Below are positions 27,086 to 35,998 of a stretch of 64,000 nt of DNA, piece after piece; positions within the stretch are counted from its first letter, which is position 1; every line of letters starts with the position of its first letter. Source of the DNA: CAVUAF01 sp963739375 (GTDB lineage: Bacteria; Acidobacteriota; Terriglobia; Terriglobales; Acidobacteriaceae); the NCBI GenBank assembly GCA_963739375.1, contig CAVUAF010000020.1, positions 124,001 to 188,000 of the forward strand. Direction: 5' to 3'. Below the pieces are notes generated by a model. The model saw nothing but the letters and a program-made list of their open reading frames with translations. It did not search any database and was not told the origin of the DNA. Both the position numbers and the translations under genes were made by a program.

Positions 27086-27445
27086 CTAGGAGCCCTTCTT
27101 GTCCGCGGCCTTCTTGCCGCCCGCCACCATGCCGACCTTGTCCACATGAATGGCATTGTCCATCATCGAGCCGGTGATCTTCACGTGGTGCCCTTCGTGC
27201 CCCTTGATGGCGTCCACGTTATGAATCGGGGTTACCGATCCGTCCTTGTCGTCGACGAAGACGGCTTTGCCGTCGCGCTCGATGCACTTCTTGGCGCACG
27301 CCTCGTTGGTAGCGTTCTCGCCCTTGGCGCACTTTTCGTCGGTGATGATGCCGGTCCAGCTCATCCCTTTCGCCTTGTCGCCGGCAAACGCGGCCGCCGC
27401 CAGGACCAGGCACGTGATCATCAGAACTACGGCTGTTTTCCTCAT
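27086..27445 (-). CDS. Small secreted protein, DUF5818-like
   Basis: A 119-residue protein with a clear signal peptide (MRKTAVVLMITCLVLAAAAFAG). The mature part holds WTGIITDEKCAK, EACAKKCIERDGKAVFVDD and VKITGSMMDNAIHVDKV. The spacing of three cysteines and the final OB-like strand motif resemble small exported proteins common in Acidobacteria, which I would place with DUF5818, from memory only. Function unknown. The ATG follows AAGGAGAG. Confidence 0.6.
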   Translation of the reverse strand: MRKTAVVLMITCLVLAAAAFAGDKAKGMSWTGIITDEKCAKGENATNEACAKKCIERDGKAVFVDDKDGSVTPIHNVDAIKGHEGHHVKITGSMMDNAIHVDKVGMVAGGKKAADKKGS

Positions 27446-27634
27446 TTGTCTCTCCTTGACTGGTTTTTAGAACCGCGGCACACGCCGACCCCAAGTCGCG
27501 CGGCCGAACAGGAAGGACCCCCACAACCCACTCTTCATTTCTACAGCGGCGGGACGAGCGTGGCAAGCCCGCAACGCCGACACGCCGCCGCCCCACGGAA
27601 AGAGCGCCCGCGGCGCTGCCTGGTTACAACTGAA

Positions 27635-28015
27635 TTAACGCTTCTGGGCGGATGCGGGCGGCGCGGGCGGGGTGGGTGGCTCGGGCAGCACGTAGACGAC
27701 TTCGCCGGGCCGGGTGTAGCGCAGTTGTTCGCGCGCTTCCTTTTCGATGGTGGCGCGATCCGATTTCAGCGCCTTGATGCGCTGCTGCAGGCGCTCGTTC
27801 TCGCGCGTGAACTCCTGGATCTCTTTTTGCGTCTTGCGGTACTCGGCGCGCTTCTGCGCATACACCACCATGCCGTTGGCGCCGAAGATGGTGTGGTAAG
27901 CCAGCACGCAGCCCAGCAAGGCCAGGCCGGCCGCGGCAAAGCGCCGCCGCGCCGCGTAGCACCAGTGCCGGAAATCGCCGACCTTCTTGATCACCGTCGT
28001 CAACGGAAAATCCAC
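27635..28015 (-). CDS. FtsB/DivIC-like septum formation initiator
   Basis: A 126-residue bitopic protein: a short basic cytoplasmic N-terminus, one membrane segment (AAAGLALLGCVLAYHTIFG), then a coiled coil (KRAEYRKTQKEIQEFTRENERLQQRIKAL, given here in part: residues about 57-85) and YTRPGEVVYVLPE, as in FtsB/DivIC. These proteins bridge FtsQ and FtsL in the divisome. The tail is Pro/Ala rich. The GTG at 28,015 overlaps the end of the phosphohexomutase gene by 16 bases; a nearby TTG or GTG could also serve. Confidence 0.7.
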   Translation of the reverse strand: MDFPLTTVIKKVGDFRHWCYAARRRFAAAGLALLGCVLAYHTIFGANGMVVYAQKRAEYRKTQKEIQEFTRENERLQQRIKALKSDRATIEKEAREQLRYTRPGEVVYVLPEPPTPPAPPASAQKR

Positions 28016-29397
28016 TCTTTCGCCGCTGCACTCAGCTGTTCCAGGTCCGCCGGCGTCCGCGCCTCGGTATAGACACGCACCACCGGCTCCGTGCCCGAAA
28101 CGCGATAGCACACCCACGAACCGTCGTCGAGCACCAGTTTCAGCCCGTCGGTGCGCACCACGGCGCGCACGCTGCGGCCGCTGAAATCACGCGGTTCCGC
28201 CCGTAACTTAGTAGTGAACTGCTCTTGGGCCGCGGGGGTCAAGTGAAAGTTCTCGCGGCGGGGGTAAAAGGAACCAACTTTGGCAAACAGAGCGCGTAAT
28301 TGTTCGCCCAACGAGCTTCCGCGGCGCGCCACCATCTCGGCGCAGAGCAGCCCGGCGAGGATGCCGTCTTTTTCCGGCACGTGATAACGGATGGAAAGTC
28401 CGGCGCTCTCTTCCCCGCCGATCGCGATCCGGTCCTGCTTGATCAGCTCGCCAATGTACTTGAATCCCACCGGCGTCTCGTGCAGCTCGATTCCGTAGTG
28501 CGCGGCGAGCGCGTTGACCAGGTTGGTCGTGGCCACCGACTTCGCCACGCCGTTGCGCCAGCCGCGCGTTTCCACCAGGTAATCGAAGAGCAGCGCGATG
28601 ATGTAGTTGGCCTGGAGGAAGGTGCCGTCGCGATCCACGATGCCAAAGCGGTCCGCGTCGCCGTCAGTGGCGATGACGAGGTGTGCGCCGGTCTCGCGCA
28701 GCTTCTGGGCGGCCGGCGCCAGCAGCTGTCCGTTAGGCTCGGGTGCGTGGCCGCCGAAGAGCACGTCGCGCCAGTCATGCATCGTCTCCACCGCGATGCC
28801 GGCCTGGCGCAGCAGCGCGTCGGAGTAGCCGCGCGCCGCCCCCCACATCGGGTCGAAGACCACGCGCAGCCCGGCGCGCTGGATGGCGCCCAGGTCCACG
28901 ATCTCGCGCAGCCGCGCCAGGTAGCGCTCACGCAAATCGATGGTTTCGGGTTGCGCGCGCGCGCCGATAGCGGCGGTTGCCCCTCCCGCCGCTTCGATCT
29001 CCTGCTCGATTTTCTTCGTCACCTCGGGCAGGGCGGGCGCCCCGTCGGGCGTCGAGAACTTGATGCCGTTGTACTCCGGCGGATTGTGCGAAGCCGTGAA
29101 GTTGATGGCGCCGTCGGCCTGGAGCCCGATGACAGCGTACGCGATGGCGGGGGTCGGCGCCGGGTCGGCCACCACCAGGGGCACAATGCCGTACCCGGCG
29201 AGAATGTCGGCGGCGAACGAGACCAGCAGTTCGCCCATGAAACGCGGGTCGCGCGCCACGATGACGCGCGCCCCTTCCCGCTTCTGCCCCACCACGTAGC
29301 GGGCAATCCCGGTGATGGCGCGGTGCACGTTGGCGAGCGTGAACTCTTCCGCCATCACCGCCCGCCAGCCGGAGGTGCCGAACTTGATCTGGGTCAT
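28000..29397 (-). CDS. Phosphoglucomutase/phosphomannomutase family protein
   Basis: A 465-residue alpha-D-phosphohexomutase that moves phosphate between C1 and C6 of hexose phosphates. The phosphoserine is Ser103 in NFTASHNPPEYNG, the magnesium loop is DGDADR (245-250), the sugar loop GGEESAG and the phosphate loop RVSGTEP near the end. All four domains are complete. The ATG at 29,397 opens MTQIKFGTSGWRAV, a typical beginning. It lies directly upstream of the ftsB-like gene and overlaps it. Confidence 0.92.
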   Translation of the reverse strand: MTQIKFGTSGWRAVMAEEFTLANVHRAITGIARYVVGQKREGARVIVARDPRFMGELLVSFAADILAGYGIVPLVVADPAPTPAIAYAVIGLQADGAINFTASHNPPEYNGIKFSTPDGAPALPEVTKKIEQEIEAAGGATAAIGARAQPETIDLRERYLARLREIVDLGAIQRAGLRVVFDPMWGAARGYSDALLRQAGIAVETMHDWRDVLFGGHAPEPNGQLLAPAAQKLRETGAHLVIATDGDADRFGIVDRDGTFLQANYIIALLFDYLVETRGWRNGVAKSVATTNLVNALAAHYGIELHETPVGFKYIGELIKQDRIAIGGEESAGLSIRYHVPEKDGILAGLLCAEMVARRGSSLGEQLRALFAKVGSFYPRRENFHLTPAAQEQFTTKLRAEPRDFSGRSVRAVVRTDGLKLVLDDGSWVCYRVSGTEPVVRVYTEARTPADLEQLSAAAKEWIFR

Positions 29398-29536
29398 GCC
29401 TGACCTCTTCGCGTCGGCGAAGGTGAAAACGCGGATGCTGGGGACTTCCCAGCTTGCGCAGCCGGGCCGCTTGCTTCCGGCGGAGCGCCGCTGCTACAGT
29501 GTGCGCCCGCCCGTCGCACTAGACAGGCGATTGTAA

Positions 29537-29854
29537 ATGACCGAAAAACGCATTGTCCTGAGCACCGCTGGATCGAAAGACGAGGCCCAGAAGATTGCGC
29601 GCGCGCTGGTGGAGCGCCACCTGGCCGCGTGCGTCAACGTGCTGGGTCCCGTCAGCTCCACCTTCTGGTGGCGCGGCAAACTCGAGCAGGGCGAGGAGCA
29701 CCTGCTGGTGATCAAAACCATGCACGACGCCCTCGACCGGGTGCACGCCGCCATCAAGGAACTGCACTCCTACGATCTGCCCGAGTTCCTCGTGCTCACC
29801 ATCGACCACGGGGGGCGCGAGTACCTGCAGTGGATCGAAGGCTGCGTGCGCTGA
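29537..29854 (+). CDS. cutA: CutA divalent-cation tolerance protein
   Basis: A 105-residue PII-like trimeric protein: LSTAGSKDEAQKIARALVERHLAACVNV (in part), SSTFWWRGKLEQGEEHLLVIKT, HSYDLPEFLVLTID and YLQWIEGCV. The Cys in AACVN and the WW-E-HLL core are conserved. Linked to copper tolerance in E. coli, but its biochemical role is unsettled. It starts 139 bases from the divergent phosphohexomutase. Confidence 0.92.
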   Translation: MTEKRIVLSTAGSKDEAQKIARALVERHLAACVNVLGPVSSTFWWRGKLEQGEEHLLVIKTMHDALDRVHAAIKELHSYDLPEFLVLTIDHGGREYLQWIEGCVR

Positions 29855-29860
29855 ATCTAG

Positions 29861-29975
29861 CGATTTGGTGATTTAGTGATTTGCGATTTGTGATTTGTGA
29901 TTTCTGAGGTCCGCTGCAGCAGAGATTGATTTCAAATCACCAAATCACAAATCGCAAATCACAGATCGCCAAATC
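29861..29975. repeat. GATTTGTGATTTGCG-type degenerate repeat with inverted arms
   Basis: The left arm repeats GATTTGTGATTTGYGATT and the right arm the complement AAATCACAAATCGC, around a centre near TCCGCTGCAGCAG. The same words recur at 31160-31254 and 48548-48682. The arms could fold into a long imperfect hairpin between convergent cutA and the next gene. Confidence 0.7.
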
Positions 29976-29976
29976 C

Positions 29977-31137
29977 CTAAATGGCTTCCAGCGCCTGCTC
30001 CAGGTCGGCGATGATGTCGTCCACATCCTCGATGCCGACCGAGATCCGCACCATGCCGTCGGTAATGCCGATGGCGCGGCGTCCGGCGGCGCCGAGTGCC
30101 GCGTGGGTCATGGTGGCGGGGTGCGAAATCAGCGTCTCCACGCCGCCCAGCGACTCGCCCAGCGAGCACACCCGCACCCGCGCCAGCATCTTCTTGGCAT
30201 TGCGCAGCGAGCCGGTTTCGAAACTGATCATGGAGCCGAAACCGTCCATCTGGCGCTTGGCGAGCGCGTGTTGCGGGTGCTGGGGCAGGCCGGGATAGAA
30301 GACGGCCTTCACTTTCCGGTGCTGGTCGAGGTAGGCGGCCACCACGCGCCCGTTCTCGTCGTGCTTCTTCATCCGCACGGCCAGCGTCTTGACCCCGCGC
30401 AGCACCAGCCAGCACTCGAACGGCGACATGATCGCCCCCACCGACTTCTGGATGAACGCCAGTTGCTCCGCCTGGTCCGGGCGCGTGCACACGATCACCC
30501 CGCCCAGCCCATCGGAGTGCCCGTTGAGGAATTTCGTGGTCGAATGCACCACCATGTCGGCGCCCAGCGCGATCGGGTGCTGCAGGCAGGGCGAGGCAAA
30601 CGTGTTGTCCACCACCAGCTCGACGCGGCGGCGGCGGCACACCTTGGCGATGGCGGCGATGTCGCTGACCGTCATCAGCGGGTTGGTCGGGGTCTCGACG
30701 TAGCAGATTTTCGTGTTCTTGCGGATGGCGCGCTCCACGGCGCTCACGTCGGAGGTGTCGACGTAGGAAAACTCCAGGCCGTAGTGGATGAGGATCTGGT
30801 TGAAGAGCCGCGGCACCCCGCCGTAAACGTTGTGCGAGCAGATGAGGTGGTCGCCGCCCTTCAACATCGTCGCCAGGGCGCTGATCGCGGCCATGCCGCT
30901 GGCAAAGACCTTGGAGTCCGTGCCACCCTCCAGCGCCGCCAGGTTCTTTTCCAGCCGGGTGCGCGTCGGGTTCGTCACGCGCGCGTATTCATACCCCTGC
31001 CGCGGCTTGCCCAGCCCGTCCTGCACGTAGGTGGACGTCGCGTAGATCGGCACGGAAACCGCGCCGGTCAAGGGCTCGGGTTCCTGGCCTTCGTGGATGG
31101 CGAGGGTGGCAAAACCAGGCTTGCGATTTTTCTTCAT
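29977..31137 (-). CDS. Cystathionine gamma-synthase / beta- or gamma-lyase (PLP)
   Basis: A 386-residue Cys/Met-metabolism PLP enzyme. It begins GFATLAIHEGQEPEPLTGAV and has YEYARVTNPTRTRLEKNLAALE, FASGMAAISA, VDNTFASPCLQHPI and the PLP lysine in HSTTKFLNGHSDGLGG. Synthase and lyase members cannot be separated by eye. I use the ATG at 31,137 (MKKNRKPG); a further 25 codons are open upstream but are encoded by the repeat. It is downstream of a cysteine synthase, so the two may form a transsulfuration pair. Confidence 0.85.
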   Translation of the reverse strand: MKKNRKPGFATLAIHEGQEPEPLTGAVSVPIYATSTYVQDGLGKPRQGYEYARVTNPTRTRLEKNLAALEGGTDSKVFASGMAAISALATMLKGGDHLICSHNVYGGVPRLFNQILIHYGLEFSYVDTSDVSAVERAIRKNTKICYVETPTNPLMTVSDIAAIAKVCRRRRVELVVDNTFASPCLQHPIALGADMVVHSTTKFLNGHSDGLGGVIVCTRPDQAEQLAFIQKSVGAIMSPFECWLVLRGVKTLAVRMKKHDENGRVVAAYLDQHRKVKAVFYPGLPQHPQHALAKRQMDGFGSMISFETGSLRNAKKMLARVRVCSLGESLGGVETLISHPATMTHAALGAAGRRAIGITDGMVRISVGIEDVDDIIADLEQALEAI

Positions 31138-31159
31138 AGTGGGTGCAGTCTGAGACCGG

Positions 31160-31254
31160 CAATCTGGGATTTCTGATTTGCGATTTGTGATTGGCGATTT
31201 ACCACCCAGCAATCGCGAATCAGAAATCGCAAATCACAAATCGCAAATCAGAAA
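31160..31254. repeat. GATTTGTGATTTGCG-type degenerate repeat, second copy
   Basis: GATTTCTGATTTGCGATTTGTGATT on the left and the complementary AATCGCAAATCACAAATC on the right, about 30 bases apart. The right arm supplies the last codons and stop of the cysteine synthase gene (ending FLICDL). Confidence 0.7.
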
Positions 31255-32205
31255 TGAGCCTACTTTCCCCCCGAAAATGCCTTTCGACATGTAACGTTCG
31301 GCGCCGTCGGGGATGAGGGTGACCACGCGCTTGCCGCGGCCGAGTCGCTGCGCCACCTGCAGCGCGGCAAAAACATTCGCGCCCGAACTCGAACCGCCGA
31401 GGATACCTTCTTTGCGCGCCATCTCCAGCACCATGGCGAAGGCGTCCTCGTCCTTCACCATCATGATCTCGTCGGCCAGCGCCGGGTTGAACGTCTTGGG
31501 CATGAAGCTGGCGCCGATGCCTTCCACGCGGTGCTGGCCCGGCGGCCCACCACCGAGCACCGAGCCCTGGGTCTCGACCGCCACGCAGTGGCACTGCGGC
31601 AGGCGCTCCTTGACATACCGCGCGACCCCGGTGAAGGTGCCCCCGGTCCCGGCGCCGATCACGACCGCGTCGATCCGGCCCTGCATCTGCTCGAACATCT
31701 CTTCGGCGGTGGTCTGGTAGTGGTAGTCGGGATTGGCGGGGTTTTCGAACTGCGCGGCCATGAACGCGCCGGGGTGCTGGTGCGCATACTGGGTGGCGCG
31801 CCCGATCGCGCCCTGCATGCCCTCGGCGTCGGGTGTGCGTTCCACCTCGGCGCCGAGGGCGCGCATCACCATGACCTTTTCCTCCGAAAACTTTTCCGGC
31901 ACGAAGACCACCACCCGGTAGCCCTTGTTGACGCCAATCAGCGCCAGGCCGATGCCGGTGTTCCCGGCCGTGGCCTCGACGATCATGCCGCCGGGCTGGA
32001 GCTTCCCCTCGCCTTCGGCGCGCTCGATCATCCCGATGGCGGCGCGGTCTTTTACGCTGCCGCCCGGGTTCAGGTACTCCAGTTTGGCGAACACCTCGGC
32101 AGCGTCCGGCGGCGCCAGCCGCCGCAGGTGGAGCAACGGCGTCTGGCCGACCAGGTCGGTAATGCTCTCGACAACCCGCAGCGTGCCTTCTGTGATCGTC
32201 TTCAT
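31234..32205 (-). CDS. Cysteine synthase / cystathionine beta-synthase family
   Basis: A 323-residue fold-type II PLP enzyme that joins sulfide (or homocysteine) to O-acetylserine or serine. Lys in LNPGGSVKDRAA is the PLP lysine; also seen are EATAGNTGIGLALIG, GAGTGGTFTGVARY and GGSSSGANVFAAL. No CBS domain is present. The C-terminal residues GSFLICDL are encoded by the intergenic repeat and are not family sequence, so the original stop has probably been replaced. It lies 96 bases upstream of the cystathionine synthase/lyase gene in the same direction. Confidence 0.88.
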   Translation of the reverse strand: MKTITEGTLRVVESITDLVGQTPLLHLRRLAPPDAAEVFAKLEYLNPGGSVKDRAAIGMIERAEGEGKLQPGGMIVEATAGNTGIGLALIGVNKGYRVVVFVPEKFSEEKVMVMRALGAEVERTPDAEGMQGAIGRATQYAHQHPGAFMAAQFENPANPDYHYQTTAEEMFEQMQGRIDAVVIGAGTGGTFTGVARYVKERLPQCHCVAVETQGSVLGGGPPGQHRVEGIGASFMPKTFNPALADEIMMVKDEDAFAMVLEMARKEGILGGSSSGANVFAALQVAQRLGRGKRVVTLIPDGAERYMSKGIFGGKVGSFLICDL

Positions 32206-32242
32206 GGAGGACCCTCAAGACTAAAAGAGTGGCGGGATACGG

Positions 32243-33673
32243 TCAAACATCTCGTGGCGCCGCCGCCGAGCGCACCACGCGCGCCAGCAACTCCTCACGT
32301 CCGGGACCGGCGGCGGGGAGCGGGCGGGCCTTGATGGCCTCCGGGAGCAGGGCCTCGATGCGCTGCTGCAGCTCGAGATCGTTGTCGAAGACGCCGGTGC
32401 GATCAAGAAAAGCCATGCGGCGCGCCAGCTTGCGCGCAATCTCGCCATCGAAGCGGCTGAGGACGCCGGCGGCCATCACGAACAGCGGATAACAGCCGGC
32501 GCGCGATAGCGTATCCAGCGGCTCCCCGCGCCACGCGCGCAGCCGGGCCGCGTCGGTCTCGCAGGCTAGTTGAAATCGTTCTTCCGCCTCGCCGGTCGTA
32601 GCCGCGAAGTAGGCCAGCGCGGCCTCTGCGACGTCGCTGGGATGAGCCTCCAGCGCCGCCACCAGGGCGCGCGCGTGCACCAGGGCGTTGGAGAGGCCGA
32701 GGGCAAAACTCGGGTCGGTGTGGTAGAACGCGTCCGCGACGGGGACGATCCCCACCGCACAGAGGCGCCCGTCGCGTACATATCGCCGGATGGTGTTTTG
32801 CAGCGAGCCCATTGGCATCACCGGCGTGATCGGCCGCGCGAAATCGCTGCTGACCAGCGGCTCCAGCCCCGGGACCGCGCGGCAGGCGGCCACGAAGGCG
32901 CCTTCTTCCCGCAGGACCCGCAGTTCCTGGTCCCACGTGGGCACGATCAGCGCAATGGCGTAGGTGCGGTTGTCGCCGAGGAAGGTGGTGAAAGCGGCAT
33001 ACCCAAGATCGCCACGCGGCCCCAGCGGGCTGGCGCGGTGCCGCATCTTCACCCCGCGCAACAGTTCGTAGTAGCGGCTGTAGTAAACGCAGCCGCAGTC
33101 TCCGGAGGCGGTTTCCGGGGGCGTCGCGCCCATCGCGGCCAACCAGCCCGGCGCCGGGGTGGTGCGGCCCAGCGCGTCCACCACCAGGGCGCCGCGGAAT
33201 TCTTCGCCTTCCGCCGTACCCACGCCCTCCACCCGCGGAACCGGCCCGTGCCGCCCGAGCAGCCCGGCGACGTGCCGTCCGGACGCGATGGTCGCCCGCT
33301 TCTCCTGGCGCAGCGCTTCCCGGAGCGCCCACTCAATCAAGGGGCGTCGCACCGCCAGGAAGGTGAGTTCGTGATCGTCCGGCCGCGGCTCGCCCGGAAA
33401 TGACGTCGCCAGTTCTACCTCGCAGGCCCCGGCCCGCAGCAGGGCGCGGTACACGTCGGGAAAATCCTGCCGCAACAGCAGGCGGCCGCGCGGCTGGAAA
33501 GCATGCGGCTGGTGAAAATGCGGGATGCCCTTCCGTGTCCAGCCGAAGGCGCGCGCGCCGGCGCCGCGCTCGAACACGTCCCGCTCCAGCAGCAGCACCT
33601 CATGCCCGCGGCGCGACGCAGCCAGCGCCGCCGCCAGTCCCGCCACCCCTCCTCCCGCCACTACCATCCGCAT
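32243..33673 (-). CDS. FAD-dependent oxidoreductase (tryptophan halogenase/geranylgeranyl reductase-like)
   Basis: A 476-residue flavoprotein. The Rossmann GxGxxG is VVAGGGVAGLAAALAASRRG and ends in LLLERD; a second FAD motif is LVVDALGRTTPAPGWL and a third VGIVPVADAFYHTDPSFALG. This is the PHBH-like fold of monooxygenases, halogenases and geranylgeranyl reductases. The substrate is unknown. I chose the ATG at 33,673 (MRMVVAGGG); TATAAT lies only a few bases upstream, so the message may be almost leaderless. The frame is intact. Confidence 0.75.
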   Translation of the reverse strand: MRMVVAGGGVAGLAAALAASRRGHEVLLLERDVFERGAGARAFGWTRKGIPHFHQPHAFQPRGRLLLRQDFPDVYRALLRAGACEVELATSFPGEPRPDDHELTFLAVRRPLIEWALREALRQEKRATIASGRHVAGLLGRHGPVPRVEGVGTAEGEEFRGALVVDALGRTTPAPGWLAAMGATPPETASGDCGCVYYSRYYELLRGVKMRHRASPLGPRGDLGYAAFTTFLGDNRTYAIALIVPTWDQELRVLREEGAFVAACRAVPGLEPLVSSDFARPITPVMPMGSLQNTIRRYVRDGRLCAVGIVPVADAFYHTDPSFALGLSNALVHARALVAALEAHPSDVAEAALAYFAATTGEAEERFQLACETDAARLRAWRGEPLDTLSRAGCYPLFVMAAGVLSRFDGEIARKLARRMAFLDRTGVFDNDLELQQRIEALLPEAIKARPLPAAGPGREELLARVVRSAAAPRDV

Positions 33674-33770
33674 GAGGGCGATTATAGGGGGCGGCGAGTT
33701 GCGCGCCGCGCGCACCAGCAGAATGGCCTCGCCGCAGCGAGGCCGTCACAGGTGATCGTTGCTGCGGGGG

Positions 33771-34772
33771 CTAGCGCGCCGCGCGTTGCTGCCCGGCGTA
33801 GTAGCCGCTCATGGTGCGGACTTGCAGGCTCTTGTAGCCGTTGGCGCGCGCCGTGACCTTGACGGCGCGATAGCCGGGCGCGGCGTTGGGGTCCTTCTTG
33901 TAGCCGATCGTGTATTGGTTGCGGATGTCGTGGGCGATGGTCAGGCTGATCTGGTCGACTTCCCCCACGTCCTTGGGGAAAAACGCCACGCCGCCGGTCT
34001 GCTCGCTCAACGCCTGCAGCGCGCGGCGGGCGCGCTTGCTGCGCTCCTCGCCCTGGATCCCGATGGTGTACACGGTAGGGCCGCCCTCGTCCTGCAGGCG
34101 GCGCACCGCCTGCTCCAGCGACTCGCGGCTGGAATTGTCTTCGCCGTCGGTGACCACCAGCAGCACCTTCTTGTCCAGGGTCCCGTTCTTCTTCAGGTGG
34201 TCGGCGGAGGCGATGACGGCGTCGTAGAGCGCGGTGCCGCCGCGCGATTCGATGCGCTCGAGGCCTTCCGACAGCAACTCGAGTTTGTTGGTGAAGTCCT
34301 GGTCGAGGTAGTACTCGTCGTTGAAGTTGACGATAAACACCTCGTCCTGCCGGTTGCTCGCCTTCACCAGGTTGATAGCGGCCTGGTTGACCGCCGGGCG
34401 TTTGTCACGCATCGAGCCCGAGTTGTCGATCACGATGCCGAGCGACACCGGGATGTCCTCGTGCCGGAACGAGGTAATGGTGGCCAGCTTGCCGTCCTCA
34501 TAGACGGTGAAGTCGTTGCGCACCAGTGTGGTGACCAGCCGTCCCCGCTCGTCGACCACCGTCGCGTGCAGCACCACCTCTTCGACGTTTTTCTTGAAGA
34601 CGAAGACGCCGTTGTTGACCGCGGCCGGCTCCTGCGGCTGCTGCGGGGCTGCTTCGGGTTTCGCAGGCGGCGGCGTGGGCGGGTTCTGCGCCGGCGGCGT
34701 CTGCGCTACCCCGGCGATGGCAGTCAAGAGCAGAAAGACGAGTGCGGGGAGCAGTCTATTCCTGGGGTGCAT
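33771..34772 (-). CDS. Secreted VWFA-related Acidobacterial domain protein
   Basis: A 333-residue protein with a signal peptide (LLPALVFLLLTAIAGVAQ), a Pro/Ala/Gln-rich linker (residues about 25-50) and a von Willebrand A domain with the MIDAS motif DNSGS (IVIDNSGSMRDK), a later Thr in SRGGTALYDAV and Asp in VVTDGEDNSS. The N-terminal VTTLVRNDFTVYEDGK and C-terminal RNQYTIGYKKD are the hallmarks of the acidobacterial VWFA subfamily. Function unknown, likely periplasmic or extracellular. Its start overlaps the end of the paralogue upstream by 17 bases. Confidence 0.88.
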   Translation of the reverse strand: MHPRNRLLPALVFLLLTAIAGVAQTPPAQNPPTPPPAKPEAAPQQPQEPAAVNNGVFVFKKNVEEVVLHATVVDERGRLVTTLVRNDFTVYEDGKLATITSFRHEDIPVSLGIVIDNSGSMRDKRPAVNQAAINLVKASNRQDEVFIVNFNDEYYLDQDFTNKLELLSEGLERIESRGGTALYDAVIASADHLKKNGTLDKKVLLVVTDGEDNSSRESLEQAVRRLQDEGGPTVYTIGIQGEERSKRARRALQALSEQTGGVAFFPKDVGEVDQISLTIAHDIRNQYTIGYKKDPNAAPGYRAVKVTARANGYKSLQVRTMSGYYAGQQRAAR

Positions 34773-35859
34773 AGTAGCCCGTTTTGAAGTACACGTGCAG
34801 CGGCGGCAGACCTTTGGGCGGCAGCAGTTTTACCTTGATCTTGCGCCACTTGCCGTCCCGCGGAGTACTGCTGGGACGGTAGCCGAGCACGTACTGGTTG
34901 CGCAGTTCCACGCCGATCTTGGTGGCCACGTCGGCCAGCTCATTGACGTTGTCCAGAGTAAACGTCCGCCCGCCGGTCACGTCGGTGATCTCCCCCAGCA
35001 GTTGCGGTCCCAGACGCTCTTCCGGGGTCTTGAAGTCGCGATCGAAGATGCCGATGGCGTAAATCTGCACATCGGCCTCTTTCACCATCGCCTTGATTTC
35101 GCTCTCGGTATAGCGGCTGCGGTTGTCGCCGCCGTCGGAGATGATGAGCAGCGCCTTCTTCTGCTGCTGCGCGTCCTTCATTTTGGCCACGCCCATGTAG
35201 ATGGCGTCGAGCAGCGCCGTGCGGCCCCTGGGCACGGTGTAGACCAGCTTGCCCTGGATGTCCTCGATCGATTTGGTGAAGTCGCTGATCAGGTCCGGGC
35301 GGTCGGCGAAGGCGATCATGAAGAACTCATCCTGTGGGTTGGCGGTCTTGAAAAACTCGACCACCGCCTCGCGGGACTTCTCGATCTTGTCGGACATGGA
35401 GCCGCTGACGTCGAAGATCACGCCCAGCGAAATGGGCGCATCCTCACTGGAGAAGTGGCGGATCTGCTGCACCTTGTCGCCGTCCATCACGTTGAAGTTC
35501 TCCTGCTCCAGGCCGGTGACCAGGCGGTTCATGGGATCGGTGACGGTGACGTTCACCAGCACCAGGTCAACGTCTTTGCGGATGGGCTTGGTGCGCGTGC
35601 TGAGCGACGGATCCGCGTCACCGCCGGGCGCCACGCGTTGCGCCGGCTCACCCGCGGGGGGACGCGGCTTGACGTGAACGTCCTGCGCCGGACCCGCCTG
35701 CCCCCACGCCCACGTGGGCACGGCAAGGCAGAGCCAGACCGCCAGACCGGCGACAACGAGACCTCGACGCCCGCGCCATTCCGCGCACATCTCTGCGTGG
35801 CTTTGTGGTATCCGCCGTGGGCGACAGGACCCGCGCCCTTGGTACCCCATGCGGGTCAT
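34756..35859 (-). CDS. Secreted VWFA-related Acidobacterial domain protein (paralogue)
   Basis: A 367-residue paralogue of the following gene. It shows RLVTGLEQENFNVMDGDK, the MIDAS DVSGS in VIFDVSGSMSDK, RGRTALLDAIYMG, IISDGGDNRSRYT and RNQYVLGYRPS. The hydrophobic signal segment (GLVVAGLAVWLCLAVP) comes after about 30 Arg-rich residues if the ATG at 35,859 is used (ribosome binding site GAGGGAAG); the ATG at 35,790 would give a usual-length signal peptide. Translational overlap with the next gene indicates a two-gene operon. Confidence 0.85.
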   Translation of the reverse strand: MTRMGYQGRGSCRPRRIPQSHAEMCAEWRGRRGLVVAGLAVWLCLAVPTWAWGQAGPAQDVHVKPRPPAGEPAQRVAPGGDADPSLSTRTKPIRKDVDLVLVNVTVTDPMNRLVTGLEQENFNVMDGDKVQQIRHFSSEDAPISLGVIFDVSGSMSDKIEKSREAVVEFFKTANPQDEFFMIAFADRPDLISDFTKSIEDIQGKLVYTVPRGRTALLDAIYMGVAKMKDAQQQKKALLIISDGGDNRSRYTESEIKAMVKEADVQIYAIGIFDRDFKTPEERLGPQLLGEITDVTGGRTFTLDNVNELADVATKIGVELRNQYVLGYRPSSTPRDGKWRKIKVKLLPPKGLPPLHVYFKTGYYAPQE

Positions 35860-35998
35860 ACTTCCCTCTGCCAATTGCGACGATGTTAACACACGCGCCA
35901 TCGCCGCGCCGTGACCGGCGTCGCATGCCGGGCGCCGCACAGAATCACGGACTGACCAGGCCATGCCCGCCCGGCAACGGTTAGAATGCGAAGTCCCC

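Noticed and set aside
32206..32242. SAM or other riboswitch before the cysteine synthase gene
   Set aside because: The gap is only 37 bases and no riboswitch core is visible there or in 31138-31233.
33725..33744. GGCCTCGC-CGCA-GCGAGGCC as a terminator
   Set aside because: The stem is perfect but no T-run follows on either strand, so I left it unassigned.
35910..35925. CGTGACCGGCGTCGCA as a further CRP/FNR site
   Set aside because: One core mismatch (TCGC) and no convincing -10 element at the right distance on either strand.
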